This document shows, in pieces, positions 1 to 8,148 of a stretch of DNA of 21,650 nucleotides (position 1 is its first letter; every line of letters starts with the position of its first letter). Origin of the DNA: SIG622 sp045652245. Lineage in GTDB: Bacteria; Bacillota; Clostridia; Oscillospirales; CAG-382. A program made the position numbers and the translations under genes. The notes below the pieces were generated by a model. It searched no databases. It had not been told where the DNA came from and saw only the letters and a list, made by a program, of their open reading frames with translations. The stretch is from NCBI GenBank assembly GCA_045652245.1, contig JAZRTY010000031.1, positions 1 through 21,650 on the forward strand, in the 5' to 3' direction.

Positions 1-1752
1 GAATGCCCAGTGTGATCTGTCAACATCAACGAATATTACATTTATATCACCAAGAACTGCATCGGCAAGAGTGTCTCTGCCACGAGCGCGGTTTATAACT
101 GTTACAACTTCAGCTCTTGTGATTGTGTTATCGGGCTTGAAGGAGAATGTTCCGTCTCCGTTATCGTAACCGTTAACAAGTCCAGCTTTTGCAGAAGCTG
201 TAATTACATTGTATCTTGGATGAGATGCGTCAACGTCTGTAAAGGAAGCGGGCTTGCCTGCATCCTGAAGGAGTCCCATATTGTAAACGAGTTCTACAAA
301 TTCAGCACGTGTTATAGGCTGGTCAGGAAGGAATGCACCGCTGTAAGACTTAAGATATCCAAGGCTTTCAACGTATGCTATATACTTCTTACCCCAGTGA
401 GAAGTAACATCGGTAAATGCTGTTGTCTTATCTGTGGGAACAAGAGCATCGTTACCTGCTGCGATTCTTGCAACAGTAGTACAAGCTTCTGCTCTTGTCA
501 TTGTGTTTCCGGGGAGGAATGTACCGTCTGTGTAGCCCTGCATATATGCTTCACGCTTATCGAAGTTGGGCTTGTTCTTAAAGAAGGTTATACTTGAAAT
601 GTAGCATACATCAGAAGCCGCTATCTTCTTATAAGAGGTTGAACCGTAAGGAGCAATCTGGAAATGCTGAAGCATAGGCTGCTGTGTAGTTGCTCTTGAT
701 GCAAGGTCGGTAAGGTCAAAGGTAGCTGTTGCCCATTTGCCTATTACCATACTCTCCATAGCTTCTGCAGTAAGAGAGCCGTTTCCGTCCGGGAAAGTTC
801 CCTTGGGGTTATCAACAATAAACAACTGCATACGTTCCTGCGGAATAGTGTCTGCATCTATGTAATAATCAATAGAAGCATATCTTACTTTAGTCAGGTC
901 AACGCCCTTGAGCTTGAAGTAGCTGTCGAGCTTTATTGCACTCGTTGTTGCAACGGTAGCTGCGTCGGTTGTATCGGGAGTGGGAATAACCTTAGTAGCA
1001 TTTTTACCTTCAAAGGATACATTCAATTCAATGTTTGCAGTCTTTCTTGCATTTGTGATGCCACAGTATACTGCGCTGTAATCAGAAGAAACGATATCCT
1101 CTGTTTTTTCAACCTCTACAGGCTCACTTGTACCTGAGGAAACTGTATCTGTACTGAAGATAACATTTCCGATATAGAATACAGTATTTTGGCTTATTTC
1201 TTTGTATTTTGTCATGCCATAGGGAGCAATCTGGAAGTGCTGAAGTCCCTTTGCATTGTCGGGGTTTGCTCTTTCCTTGAGTGCAGAAAGATCGAAAGTA
1301 GCTGTTGCCCACTGTCCTGTAACAAGCTCCTGCGTTGCAGTTGCTTCAATGCTTCCCTCTTTCAGAAGAACGTCAGTAGGATTATCTACTATACTGAATA
1401 CCATTCGTCTTGCCGGTGCTTCAGGCGCATCAATATAGTATTCGACCTTTACACTTCTTATCTTTGTAAGGTCAACGCCCTTAATCTTGTAATAGCTATC
1501 GAGCTTAATAGCCGGAGAATTTGCTACTGTCTTTTCGTGGGTAGTAGCCGGGTCGGGTGTAACCTTAAGGGCATTTTTGCCATTAAAGCTTACATTTTTT
1601 TCGATTTTTGCACTCTTATAACCACCTGTGATATCACAGTAAAGAGAGCTGTAATCGAAGCTGAGATCTTCTGCGCTTACGGGAACTATTGCAATGCTTG
1701 AAATAAGCAACAATGCTCCGATAATGCAGGACACCAGTCTTTTCATTTTCAT
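1..1752 (-). CDS. Secreted SLH-domain surface protein with two tandem repeat modules (3' end beyond the window)
   Basis: An open frame of 584 codons runs off the left edge without a stop. The start ATG at 1752 follows an AAAGGTAGG ribosome site; a second ATG lies two codons in. Residues 1-27 are a Sec signal peptide (KRL, hydrophobic core, VSA-E). Two related modules follow, about residues 33-200 and 224-391, sharing DYSxxYC, NVSFxGKNA, AIKLDSYxK, KGVDLTK, WATATFDL and LQHFQIAPYG; the pattern suggests beta-sandwich, carbohydrate-binding-like domains, but I cannot name the family. From about residue 403 come at least three SLH domains (YMQGYTDGTFLPGNTMTRAE, then PDQPITRAEF and KPDNTITRAEV). 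SLH domains anchor proteins to pyruvylated secondary cell-wall polymers, so this is probably a cell-surface protein. The C-terminal end is not visible; catalytic domains may follow. The SLH call is firm; ligand and role are unknown. Confidence 0.93.
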   Translation of the reverse strand, partial: MKMKRLVSCIIGALLLISSIAIVPVSAEDLSFDYSSLYCDITGGYKSAKIEKNVSFNGKNALKVTPDPATTHEKTVANSPAIKLDSYYKIKGVDLTKIRSVKVEYYIDAPEAPARRMVFSIVDNPTDVLLKEGSIEATATQELVTGQWATATFDLSALKERANPDNAKGLQHFQIAPYGMTKYKEISQNTVFYIGNVIFSTDTVSSGTSEPVEVEKTEDIVSSDYSAVYCGITNARKTANIELNVSFEGKNATKVIPTPDTTDAATVATTSAIKLDSYFKLKGVDLTKVRYASIDYYIDADTIPQERMQLFIVDNPKGTFPDGNGSLTAEAMESMVIGKWATATFDLTDLASRATTQQPMLQHFQIAPYGSTSYKKIAASDVCYISSITFFKNKPNFDKREAYMQGYTDGTFLPGNTMTRAEACTTVARIAAGNDALVPTDKTTAFTDVTSHWGKKYIAYVESLGYLKSYSGAFLPDQPITRAEFVELVYNMGLLQDAGKPASFTDVDASHPRYNVITASAKAGLVNGYDNGDGTFSFKPDNTITRAEVVTVINRARGRDTLADAVLGDINVIFVDVDRSHWAF

Positions 1753-1857
1753 TTTGAAAACCTACCTTTCTTAATTTGATTTGTATGACTTTTCGGTTAT
1801 TTTAATGTTTTAACCTTTAGTAAATAACTCATAAAAGCATACCTTATCATTATTTTT

Positions 1858-1886
1858 AGTATAACATAGAAGTATATAGATGTAAA
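1858..1886 (-). promoter_or_regulatory. Promoter of the SLH protein gene
   Basis: On the minus strand: -35 TTTACA (1881-1886), 17-bp spacer, -10 TATACT (1858-1863), with an extended -10 (TGT directly before it). It predicts a start near 1850 and a leader of about 100 nt before the ATG at 1752. Confidence 0.8.
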
Positions 1887-1920
1887 TGGATTTTTGTGCT
1901 AAAAATATGGATTTTTGTGC
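1886..1920. repeat. 14-bp direct repeat abutting the -35 box
   Basis: ATGGATTTTTGTGC occurs at 1886-1899 and again at 1907-1920, a period of 21 bp (two helical turns). The first copy touches the -35 box of the SLH promoter. Same-face tandem sites immediately upstream of -35 are typical of activator binding; LytTR-type response regulators bind direct repeats with about this period. No regulator gene lies in the window, so this is a candidate operator only. Confidence 0.5.
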
Positions 1921-2183
1921 ACGGTCGGCAAACCCCTTTACCATAATTTTCCAAACAAATCCCCGATTTTTAAAGCATAACTTCCGCTACCAGGCAGTTA
2001 TGGAATTTATGAACTTTATGGAAATCTCCGGATTTCTCAAGCGCAAAAAGCAAGGTGTTTTTTAAGTCAGAAGACAAAAAAACAACAACTCCGGATTCGT
2101 ATCTTACATCAGAGTCGTTGCTTTTACAGATTTATTCGGTTTTTAAATTTCACTCTGCACTTGTCGGAAAGTATAACGCAAAA
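1921..2183. other. Intergenic stretch, no gene seen
   Basis: Between the SLH promoter region and the stop of the ABC transporter gene. It contains only a weak 6-bp hairpin (GAAATC/GATTTC, 2021-2036). I see no convincing terminator with a T-run for the ABC unit and no credible coding frame. Confidence 0.5.
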
Positions 2184-4421
2184 TCACGAAACACCACCCC
2201 TGCCGCCGCGTCCTTGTCCCTGCCCTTGTCCGAGAGCTGCCTGCGCTTGAGCCATTACAAGTTTATAATAAATTCCCTTTTGCAAAAGAAGCTCTTTATG
2301 TGTACCGTATTCGCAAACGCATCCGTGGTCAATCACGAGGATTTTATCGGCATTTCGCAAGGTAGAAAGTCTGTGCGCTATAGCAAAGGTAGTTCTGCCC
2401 TGCGTCACCCTGTTTATAGCATCCTGTATCAGCTTTTCGGTTTCGGTATCAAGCGCTGCCGTTGCCTCGTCGAGTATCAGTATCCGAGGGTCGTGAATGA
2501 GCGCTCTTGCTATTGCAATTCTCTGACGTTCACCACCCGAAAGGCTGTAGCCCTTTTCTCCGACTATTGTGTTATACCCCTCGGGAAGATTCATAATAAA
2601 ATCGTGAGCATTCGCCATTCTCGCAACGGCAATTACCTCCTCATTTGTGGCATACGGTTTTGCGTACCTTATATTATCACGGATTGAGCCTGAAAACAGG
2701 TGTGTTTCCTGAAGCACAACTCCCATCTGCGAACGCAATTGCTCCTGTGATATATCACGAAGGTCGACACCGTCGATTTTTATACTACCCTCATTCGGGT
2801 CATAAAGTCGCATAAGAAGATTTATAAAGGTAGTTTTTCCACAACCCGAATGGCCAACAATTCCAATCATTTCGCCCTTTTTGATTTCAACATTTATGTT
2901 TTTAAGAACGGGATTGAAGCTGTCATAACCGAAAACAACATTCCTTACGCTGACGTCTCCATTTATTTTATGTACTGTAGGAATATCGGCGTCACGTATG
3001 TCGGGCTCCTCCTCCATAATCTCAAGCACCTTTGAAAGAGAAGTCACAAAGTTTGATATAACTCTCGGAATCTGTGTTATCTGCATTAAAGGCTCGTAGA
3101 CGATATGCGAGTAGCTTGTAAACTGATTGAGAGTACCGACGTCAAGAGCCCCCGAAAACAGTCTGTAGTTTCCGACAGAAAGTATCATATAGCTTCCAAT
3201 TTTCAGAATAAAACTCAGTATCGGGAAAACCGTATCAAAGTACATACAGTTCTTAAGGTCTCTGTCAAATACTCCGTCAAGGTTCTTTTTAAAGGTTTTC
3301 TTTTCCCTCTCCTCGTTTCCGAAGGCTTTTACAACTCTTATTCCACTTATAACATCCTGGATATAACGGTTGTTTTTCTGATTTGCACGCCAAAGGAAGC
3401 GATATCTTCTCCGGAAGCCTGAACGCAATTTGTACACTATTGCAAAAACAAACGGAAGCGGTACAAAAACAAACAGACACATAACGGGAGAAATCCAGAT
3501 AAGAAGCAATAGCGCCACTACAAAGGAAAACAGATGCGAGAAGTAGTTTGGCAGCTGATGAGTGATAAAATCCTGCACCACCGAAACGTCGCTGTTGATT
3601 CTGCCCATAAGGTCACCCTCGGCTTTCTTTGATACCGAGCCGAGTGAGAGCATCTGTATTTTTTCAAAAAGTAACACTCTCATCATTTTTGTAAATTTAT
3701 TACCTGCTATTGCCGAAAGTCTGCTTTTTATTACATTCAGTACTCTGTGTAAAAGGTCAAAGCTGAGTATCGCCGCAATAATCAGAAGAAAGTGCGCAAG
3801 GTAATTGTCCTGCAGATTTTCATTGAGAATAAAATTATTTATGGCACTTTTCTGGAAAAACGGCACGATAAATCTTATAACCAGCGCCGCTGCAGTTACA
3901 ATAAGAGGGAAAAGCATCATAAAGCGCATTCCTGCAGTCAGGGCGTACAGCTTTTTATATACTTCCTTCTTGCTCTGGCAGAACGGACACACTTTTGTTT
4001 TTTTAAGAAAAGGTCTGCCACATTTCGGGCAGTAGCTCTCAGGCTCGTCACTTTCTACCAACTCAAGCCGTCCTTGACAAATTCGTTCACACGCATTTAC
4101 CATTACAGAATATCTTGTAAGGTTTCTGCCGGATATAAAATCGCACAGCTTGCGTGACACTCCGTTCTTTTTGGCATAGAAGCCACAGACACCGAGCATT
4201 ATCTCCACCGAAAAATCCGAAAGGGTACAAAAATCGTGCTTTTCAAGGATTTCCCCGTCGAGGATTTTATATATTCTCTTTTCGGTAAACGCCATAAAGC
4301 CGTTTACACGTTTTTCTTCGTAAAAGTCAAAGGGAACGCAGTAAAGGAGTCTTTCACCCTTGTCCCATGCCCCTTCAAGAGCTGCCCTGTCAGACTGTGG
4401 GAGCTCAAATAACAAATTCAT
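2184..4421 (-). CDS. ABC exporter half-transporter (membrane domain plus ATPase) with N-terminal zinc ribbon; third gene of the DUF1854 unit
   Basis: 745 residues. The ATG at 4421 follows GAGG with a 7-nt gap. Residues 1-125 form a soluble extension that looks PH-like (GFMAFTEKRIYKI), followed by a zinc ribbon, CPKC at 131-134 and CPFC at 145-148. A type-I exporter membrane domain spans about 165-430. The ATPase domain (from about 488) has Walker A GHSGCGKTT (523-531), signature LSGGERQ (627-633), Walker B ILILDE (647-652) with the catalytic Glu, and the H-loop His at 683, so it should be catalytically competent. The tail is a Gln/Gly/Arg-rich low-complexity stretch (GQGQGQGRGGRGG). It probably forms a heterodimer with the exporter at 5054-7396. 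Typical half-exporters are about 580-600 residues; the excess is the N-terminal module. Substrate unknown. Confidence 0.92.
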   Translation of the reverse strand: MNLLFELPQSDRAALEGAWDKGERLLYCVPFDFYEEKRVNGFMAFTEKRIYKILDGEILEKHDFCTLSDFSVEIMLGVCGFYAKKNGVSRKLCDFISGRNLTRYSVMVNACERICQGRLELVESDEPESYCPKCGRPFLKKTKVCPFCQSKKEVYKKLYALTAGMRFMMLFPLIVTAAALVIRFIVPFFQKSAINNFILNENLQDNYLAHFLLIIAAILSFDLLHRVLNVIKSRLSAIAGNKFTKMMRVLLFEKIQMLSLGSVSKKAEGDLMGRINSDVSVVQDFITHQLPNYFSHLFSFVVALLLLIWISPVMCLFVFVPLPFVFAIVYKLRSGFRRRYRFLWRANQKNNRYIQDVISGIRVVKAFGNEEREKKTFKKNLDGVFDRDLKNCMYFDTVFPILSFILKIGSYMILSVGNYRLFSGALDVGTLNQFTSYSHIVYEPLMQITQIPRVISNFVTSLSKVLEIMEEEPDIRDADIPTVHKINGDVSVRNVVFGYDSFNPVLKNINVEIKKGEMIGIVGHSGCGKTTFINLLMRLYDPNEGSIKIDGVDLRDISQEQLRSQMGVVLQETHLFSGSIRDNIRYAKPYATNEEVIAVARMANAHDFIMNLPEGYNTIVGEKGYSLSGGERQRIAIARALIHDPRILILDEATAALDTETEKLIQDAINRVTQGRTTFAIAHRLSTLRNADKILVIDHGCVCEYGTHKELLLQKGIYYKLVMAQAQAALGQGQGQGRGGRGGVS

Positions 4422-4455
4422 AAGTTAACCTCGCTCTTTACACTCAAAATGTAAT

Positions 4456-5019
4456 TTACATATATATTTCGATTTTTCTGAAGCTTGCCTTATCAAATTT
4501 TGATACCTCGGGTATTTCAAAACAGTTTCCGTCAATGTCATAAAGTAAAGAACGCTTATCCTCAAGCACCCTTATATTTGATGAGGGGTTATTCATTACA
4601 AAGCTCACCTTACCGGCACTTGTCTTTACGTCAAAATAAATGTAACCGAATTTTTCCTTTACATTGTAGATTTTTTCGATTACCGGCGTAAAATATCTGT
4701 CGGAAAGCTCTTTTTCTATTATTTTCACCGTCTCCCCGTCAAAATCCGAAAGGCGTCTTATCATTCCTATTTCCTCGCCCTTGCCCTTGTCACGGGTATC
4801 CGGCTTTCTTATTGCAATAAACTCGCTCGGCTCACTTATCGGGAAAGCTCTGACGGGAACTATTCTTTCAAATTCCTCGACATTTTCATCTACCGTAAGA
4901 GTCAGAGAGATAAGTCCGCCCTCGTTTTTCCGGAAAATAGCGTTTTCCGGTGTTAAATCTATTGATTTTCTTTTTTCAAAGAAATTCTTTTCTTCGTTTT
5001 CTTTTGCTTCCTTTGGCAT
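4456..5019 (-). CDS. DUF1854 domain protein encoded between two ABC half-exporters
   Basis: 187 residues. The frame is open upstream to an ATG at 5064, which overlaps the preceding gene, but the ATG at 5019 has a good ribosome site (AAAGGA, 9-nt gap) and leaves 34 bp after the upstream stop, so I chose it. The core matches my recollection of DUF1854: RAFPISEPSEF, EEIGMIRRL, ELSDRYFTPVIEKI, then LLYDIDGNCFEIP near the end. No signal peptide or membrane helix is visible, so it is probably cytoplasmic. The family is known mainly from clusters with ABC transporters, including cyanophycin-associated ones in proteobacteria; no cyanophycin gene is seen here. The tight sandwich suggests an accessory or regulatory partner of the exporter pair. 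Molecular function is unknown. Confidence 0.88.
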   Translation of the reverse strand: MPKEAKENEEKNFFEKRKSIDLTPENAIFRKNEGGLISLTLTVDENVEEFERIVPVRAFPISEPSEFIAIRKPDTRDKGKGEEIGMIRRLSDFDGETVKIIEKELSDRYFTPVIEKIYNVKEKFGYIYFDVKTSAGKVSFVMNNPSSNIRVLEDKRSLLYDIDGNCFEIPEVSKFDKASFRKIEIYM

Positions 5020-5053
5020 TTTTCCACATCCTTTCGTACTTTTCCGCTTTCTT

Positions 5054-7396
5054 CTATATGCCACTCATTACCTTTTGCAGCTGTTCTTCCTGAAGAGTAT
5101 ATAGTTTATAATACACACCCTGCTTTTCAAGTAATTCCTGTGGAGTTCCCATCTCTGCCACCTCGCCATGCTCGATTGCAATAATGGTATTGCAGTTCTT
5201 AAGGGTTGACAGCCTGTGGGCAATCGTTATTGTGGTTCTTCCGACAATAAGCTCTTCTATTGCCTGGCTTATCTGCTTTTCTGTCTCGGTATCCATAGCA
5301 GCTGTTGCCTCGTCAAGTATAAGCAGCGAAGGGGAGAGCAAAAGCGCACGAGCTATTGAAATTCTCTGCCGTTCTCCACCCGAGAGCGACCTTGTTCCCA
5401 CTCCGATTTCTGTTTCATATCCTTCGGGAAGACTCATTATAAAGTCGTGGGCGTTGGCACTCTTTGCAGCAGCTATTACCTCGTCATAAGTAGCATCGGG
5501 TCTTGCATACCGGATATTATCTGCAACAGTACCCCTGAAAAGGAATATTTCCTGCGATACTATTGCTACATTCTTACGAAGTGTGAGAAGGTCTATATCC
5601 TTTACGTTTATTCCGTCTATTTCAACGCTGCCGCTTATAACATCATACATTCTCGTAATGAGATTTGCAATCGTACTCTTACCGCTTCCCGTATGACCGA
5701 CAAGCCCTATGTGGTCTCCGGCATTTATGTGGAAGGTCACATTTTTAAGTATAGGTCTGTTGGGGTTGTAGTGGAAGGACACCTGTTTGAAGTCTACTTC
5801 CCCCTTAATTTCCGAAGGATACACGGGATTTTTGCTGTTTGCAACCTCAGGAACGGTATCAAGAGTTTCAAACATTCTGTCTGCAGCATTTATAACATCT
5901 GTGAGCATTGTTGTAAAGTTTGTAAAAAAGTCAAGAGGCGCAAAAATCATTCCGACATATCCAAGATATGTGGTAAGCTCACCGTAGGACATATGCTGCT
6001 GCATTACCTGAATACCACCAAAGCCCCAGATTGCCTGGCTTGAAAAGCCGATAAGAAGTGACACAATCGGGAAAATACAGATTGAAATGAGATTTGTACG
6101 AAGATTTGCTTCATAAAGTCTTGTGGAATATTTCTCAAACCTGCTTGTTTCGTCCTGCTCTTTGGAGAAGGATTTTACAACACGTATTCCCGAGAGAGAA
6201 TCCCCGAGCATAGCATTGAGCGCTGAGGAACGACGCCACTGCTTTGAATAGCTCCGCCAGAGCTTCGGCAGCATAAACTTAAAAATACAAACGACAATCG
6301 GAACAGGGATAAACACAATAAGGGTAAGTCTCCAGTTTATCGTAAAGAGGAATATCGCAATTCCGACAAATTTCAGCACATTCACTACAAGGTGAGGAAT
6401 ACCTCCGACAAAGAAGTTTCGTATTTTGTTGGCATCATAGTCAACTCTTGTAATAAGTCTGCCGGTAGGGTTTTTGTTGAAATATGAAAGAGACAGGTCA
6501 CACATCGTACTGAAAACGCCCATCTTCATTTTGCGTGTTATATGTACTCCGAGGGTGTCAAGGTTTCTGTCGCCAAGAATTACAAGTGCCTGTGAAAGTA
6601 TCTCAAGACCGATAATGAGGGCAATTGTAAGCGCAAGATAGGTCAGCGAATGAAATCTTCCGGCAATAAGCTCTCCTGCCTCATTGTATGTCGGCTCGGT
6701 TATTACCTGGTCAAACAGAAGCTTACCGCTGATAGCCGGCTGCGCAAGTGCTAAAATTGCAATTGCAATAAGACAAAACAGAGCTATTGCAAAATTCATT
6801 TTGTAAGAGCCGATATAACCAAGAAGCCGTATAAACGTACCCTTTTTATCGGTACAATCCTCGCAGATTCTACGCTGCTGGTCAGAATACACCTTGCCAC
6901 ATTTCGGGCATTTGGCGTAGAACTGCTCGAAAATCGAGTCATCTTCGGTAACTTCCGTGTCCTGACAGAATTTATCGAAGATACTTACAAAAGCAAGTAA
7001 TTTTCGTTTTTTTGCATTAGTACAGCAGGCAACGGGTACGGTTTTTGTTTTCTTTGAATATTCTTCCGATTGCTTTGCAAATTCTTCACGGGAGATATCC
7101 TCGCTCTTTCTTGGCGCATCTTCCTCTCCCATACGGAGCATAAGCTTATTTGAGGTTGTATAATTATCGATATACATTTCAAGAATTTTTGCCGTTTCGT
7201 ATTTTGTTATACTTCCCGATAGTGTCGATATGTAAACAAGGCTCTTTTTATCCTGTGTTATACACAGAAAGTCGTCGGAAAATTCTCCGTTACTTGCCAT
7301 ATCAAGCGACAGGCAGACTATAATATCCTTTTCCGAAAGGCCGTTTTCTGAAAGTATCTTCTCTGCTTTATCCGAAAGCTTGTCAAGAGGTAACAT
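5054..7396 (-). CDS. ABC exporter half-transporter with N-terminal domain and zinc ribbon; first gene of the DUF1854 unit
   Basis: 780 residues from the ATG at 7396, preceded by AAAGGA with a 9-nt gap. The frame is open to 7459, but that upstream ATG lies between the -10 box and the ribosome site and has no such site of its own. A ~160-residue soluble region leads to a zinc ribbon (Cys 163, 166, 178, 181), then a type-I exporter membrane domain (about 195-515). The ATPase domain has Walker A GHTGSGKST (567-575), signature LSGGERQ (671-677), Walker B LLILDE (691-696) and the H-loop His 727; all key residues are present. It shares its architecture with the exporter at 2184-4421, so the pair probably arose by duplication and works as a heterodimer. 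The closest named comparison is the multidrug/lipid exporter class, but the N-terminal modules set these apart. Substrate unknown. Confidence 0.92.
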   Translation of the reverse strand: MLPLDKLSDKAEKILSENGLSEKDIIVCLSLDMASNGEFSDDFLCITQDKKSLVYISTLSGSITKYETAKILEMYIDNYTTSNKLMLRMGEEDAPRKSEDISREEFAKQSEEYSKKTKTVPVACCTNAKKRKLLAFVSIFDKFCQDTEVTEDDSIFEQFYAKCPKCGKVYSDQQRRICEDCTDKKGTFIRLLGYIGSYKMNFAIALFCLIAIAILALAQPAISGKLLFDQVITEPTYNEAGELIAGRFHSLTYLALTIALIIGLEILSQALVILGDRNLDTLGVHITRKMKMGVFSTMCDLSLSYFNKNPTGRLITRVDYDANKIRNFFVGGIPHLVVNVLKFVGIAIFLFTINWRLTLIVFIPVPIVVCIFKFMLPKLWRSYSKQWRRSSALNAMLGDSLSGIRVVKSFSKEQDETSRFEKYSTRLYEANLRTNLISICIFPIVSLLIGFSSQAIWGFGGIQVMQQHMSYGELTTYLGYVGMIFAPLDFFTNFTTMLTDVINAADRMFETLDTVPEVANSKNPVYPSEIKGEVDFKQVSFHYNPNRPILKNVTFHINAGDHIGLVGHTGSGKSTIANLITRMYDVISGSVEIDGINVKDIDLLTLRKNVAIVSQEIFLFRGTVADNIRYARPDATYDEVIAAAKSANAHDFIMSLPEGYETEIGVGTRSLSGGERQRISIARALLLSPSLLILDEATAAMDTETEKQISQAIEELIVGRTTITIAHRLSTLKNCNTIIAIEHGEVAEMGTPQELLEKQGVYYKLYTLQEEQLQKVMSGI

Positions 7397-7450
7397 TTTC
7401 CACATCCTTTCTTGTTTTTTGGCAGATTTTTCCAATATTTTTTCGCTTTT

Positions 7451-7479
7451 AGTATGCACTATTTTTCTAAATATTTCAA
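7451..7479 (-). promoter_or_regulatory. Promoter of the ABC/DUF1854 unit
   Basis: Minus strand: -35 TTGAAA (7474-7479), 17-bp spacer, -10 CATACT (7451-7456). The predicted start near 7443 gives a ~45-nt leader to the ATG at 7396. Gene spacing (34 bp each) supports one transcript for all three genes. Confidence 0.6.
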
Positions 7480-7511
7480 TAGTTTTGAGTATATTTTTTT
7501 ATTTTGTAGAT

Positions 7512-7544
7512 TTGCACAAAGATTGCCTGTGTTTTTTTGTGCAA
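7512..7544. repeat. 9-bp perfect inverted repeat upstream of the ABC promoter
   Basis: TTGCACAAA (7512-7520) and TTTGTGCAA (7536-7544) are perfect complements separated by 15 nt, 32 bp upstream of the -35 box. It could be an operator for a dimeric regulator or an RNA hairpin at the end of the upstream transcript. Nothing else in 7397-7557 looks like a gene. Confidence 0.4.
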
Positions 7545-7557
7545 TATCTATATTTAC

Positions 7558-7594
7558 AAAAAAAGACAGCCACTCCGATAAAAGAGTGACTGTC
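7558..7594 (-). terminator. Intrinsic terminator of the sigma factor/zinc-ribbon unit
   Basis: Minus strand: GACAGTCACTC, 8-nt loop, GAGTGGCTGTC, then seven T. The 11-bp stem has one position that is a G-U wobble in minus-strand RNA but a C-A mismatch in plus-strand RNA, which fixes the orientation. It lies about 160 bp past the zinc-ribbon gene; I see no gene in 7595-7752. Confidence 0.8.
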
Positions 7595-7752
7595 ACATAG
7601 ATTTGAACTTGCGGACTACCAAAGATTAAGAATTGCTAATCATCAAAAAAAGGTGAAAAATCATTTCTAAAAATCGGTATACCAAAACATAAATTCATTC
7701 ATCCTCCGTGTTATCTTCGAAAGAAAAACAAACCTACATTACAAAACTATGA

Positions 7753-8037
7753 TTATTCCTGTTCTGCAGCTCTCTTAGCTGCGAAGCATTCTGAACAGAA
7801 CACAGGTCTGTCGTCGCTGGGCTGGAAAGGAACCTTTGCTTCCTTGCCACATTCTGCGCATGTTGTTGTGAAATACTCTCTCTGGCTCTTTATAGCATTC
7901 TTTCTTGCCTGTCTGCATTCCTTGCATCTCTGGGGCTCATTCTGGAAGCCTCTTTCAGCATAGAATTCCTGTTCGCCAGCTGTGAAGATGAATTCCTGTC
8001 CACAGTCTTTGCATACTAATGTCTTGTTTTCGTACAT
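7753..8037 (-). CDS. Small double zinc-ribbon protein
   Basis: 94 residues from the ATG at 8037, preceded by GAGGGG with a 6-nt gap; the frame is open to 8082 but lacks a ribosome site there. Two Cys4 sites are visible: CKDC (residues 9-12) with CKEC further on, then CAEC with CSEC near the C-terminus. The segment with FTAGEQEFYAERGF and the CKEC-R-ARK stretch is characteristic of the 'probable zinc-ribbon' family of small Clostridia proteins; the second ribbon resembles the CxxC domains often fused to it. It is basic and has no signal peptide, so a cytoplasmic nucleic-acid or protein-binding role is likely, but no function is established to my knowledge. It lies 111 bp downstream of the sigma factor gene with no clear promoter between, so co-transcription is likely. 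Confidence 0.85.
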   Translation of the reverse strand: MYENKTLVCKDCGQEFIFTAGEQEFYAERGFQNEPQRCKECRQARKNAIKSQREYFTTTCAECGKEAKVPFQPSDDRPVFCSECFAAKRAAEQE

Positions 8038-8100
8038 GATTTTCCCCTCGCTTTTAGCAAAATAATAAAATAATAATTTCATCCGGCACGGGGATAACCC

Positions 8101-8125
8101 GCAAGCGCTGTTTTTTCAGCGTTGC
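8101..8125. other. Intercistronic hairpin between sigma factor and zinc-ribbon genes
   Basis: GCAAGCGCTG, six T, CAGCGTTGC: a 9-bp stem with one bulged G. On the transcribed minus strand the loop is A6 and no T-run follows, so it is not an ordinary terminator. It may affect mRNA processing or the ratio of the two products. Confidence 0.4.
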
Positions 8126-8148
8126 CCTCGGCCCGGACATACAGAGCG

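Noticed and set aside
220..1701. Plus-strand open frames inside 220-597 and 1189-1701
   Set aside because: Antisense to the SLH protein gene, which has a signal peptide, repeat modules and SLH motifs in its own frame.
2055..2687. 210-codon plus-strand open frame
   Set aside because: Antisense to the C-terminal ATPase domain of the ABC exporter; no ribosome site and no recognisable motif.
7595..7690. tRNA-like signature on the minus strand (GTTCAAATC plus a GATTA/TAATC stem)
   Set aside because: The T-stem pairs only two bases, the presumed anticodon loop is 8 nt, and no D-arm or acceptor stem can be built. At best a decayed remnant; not called.
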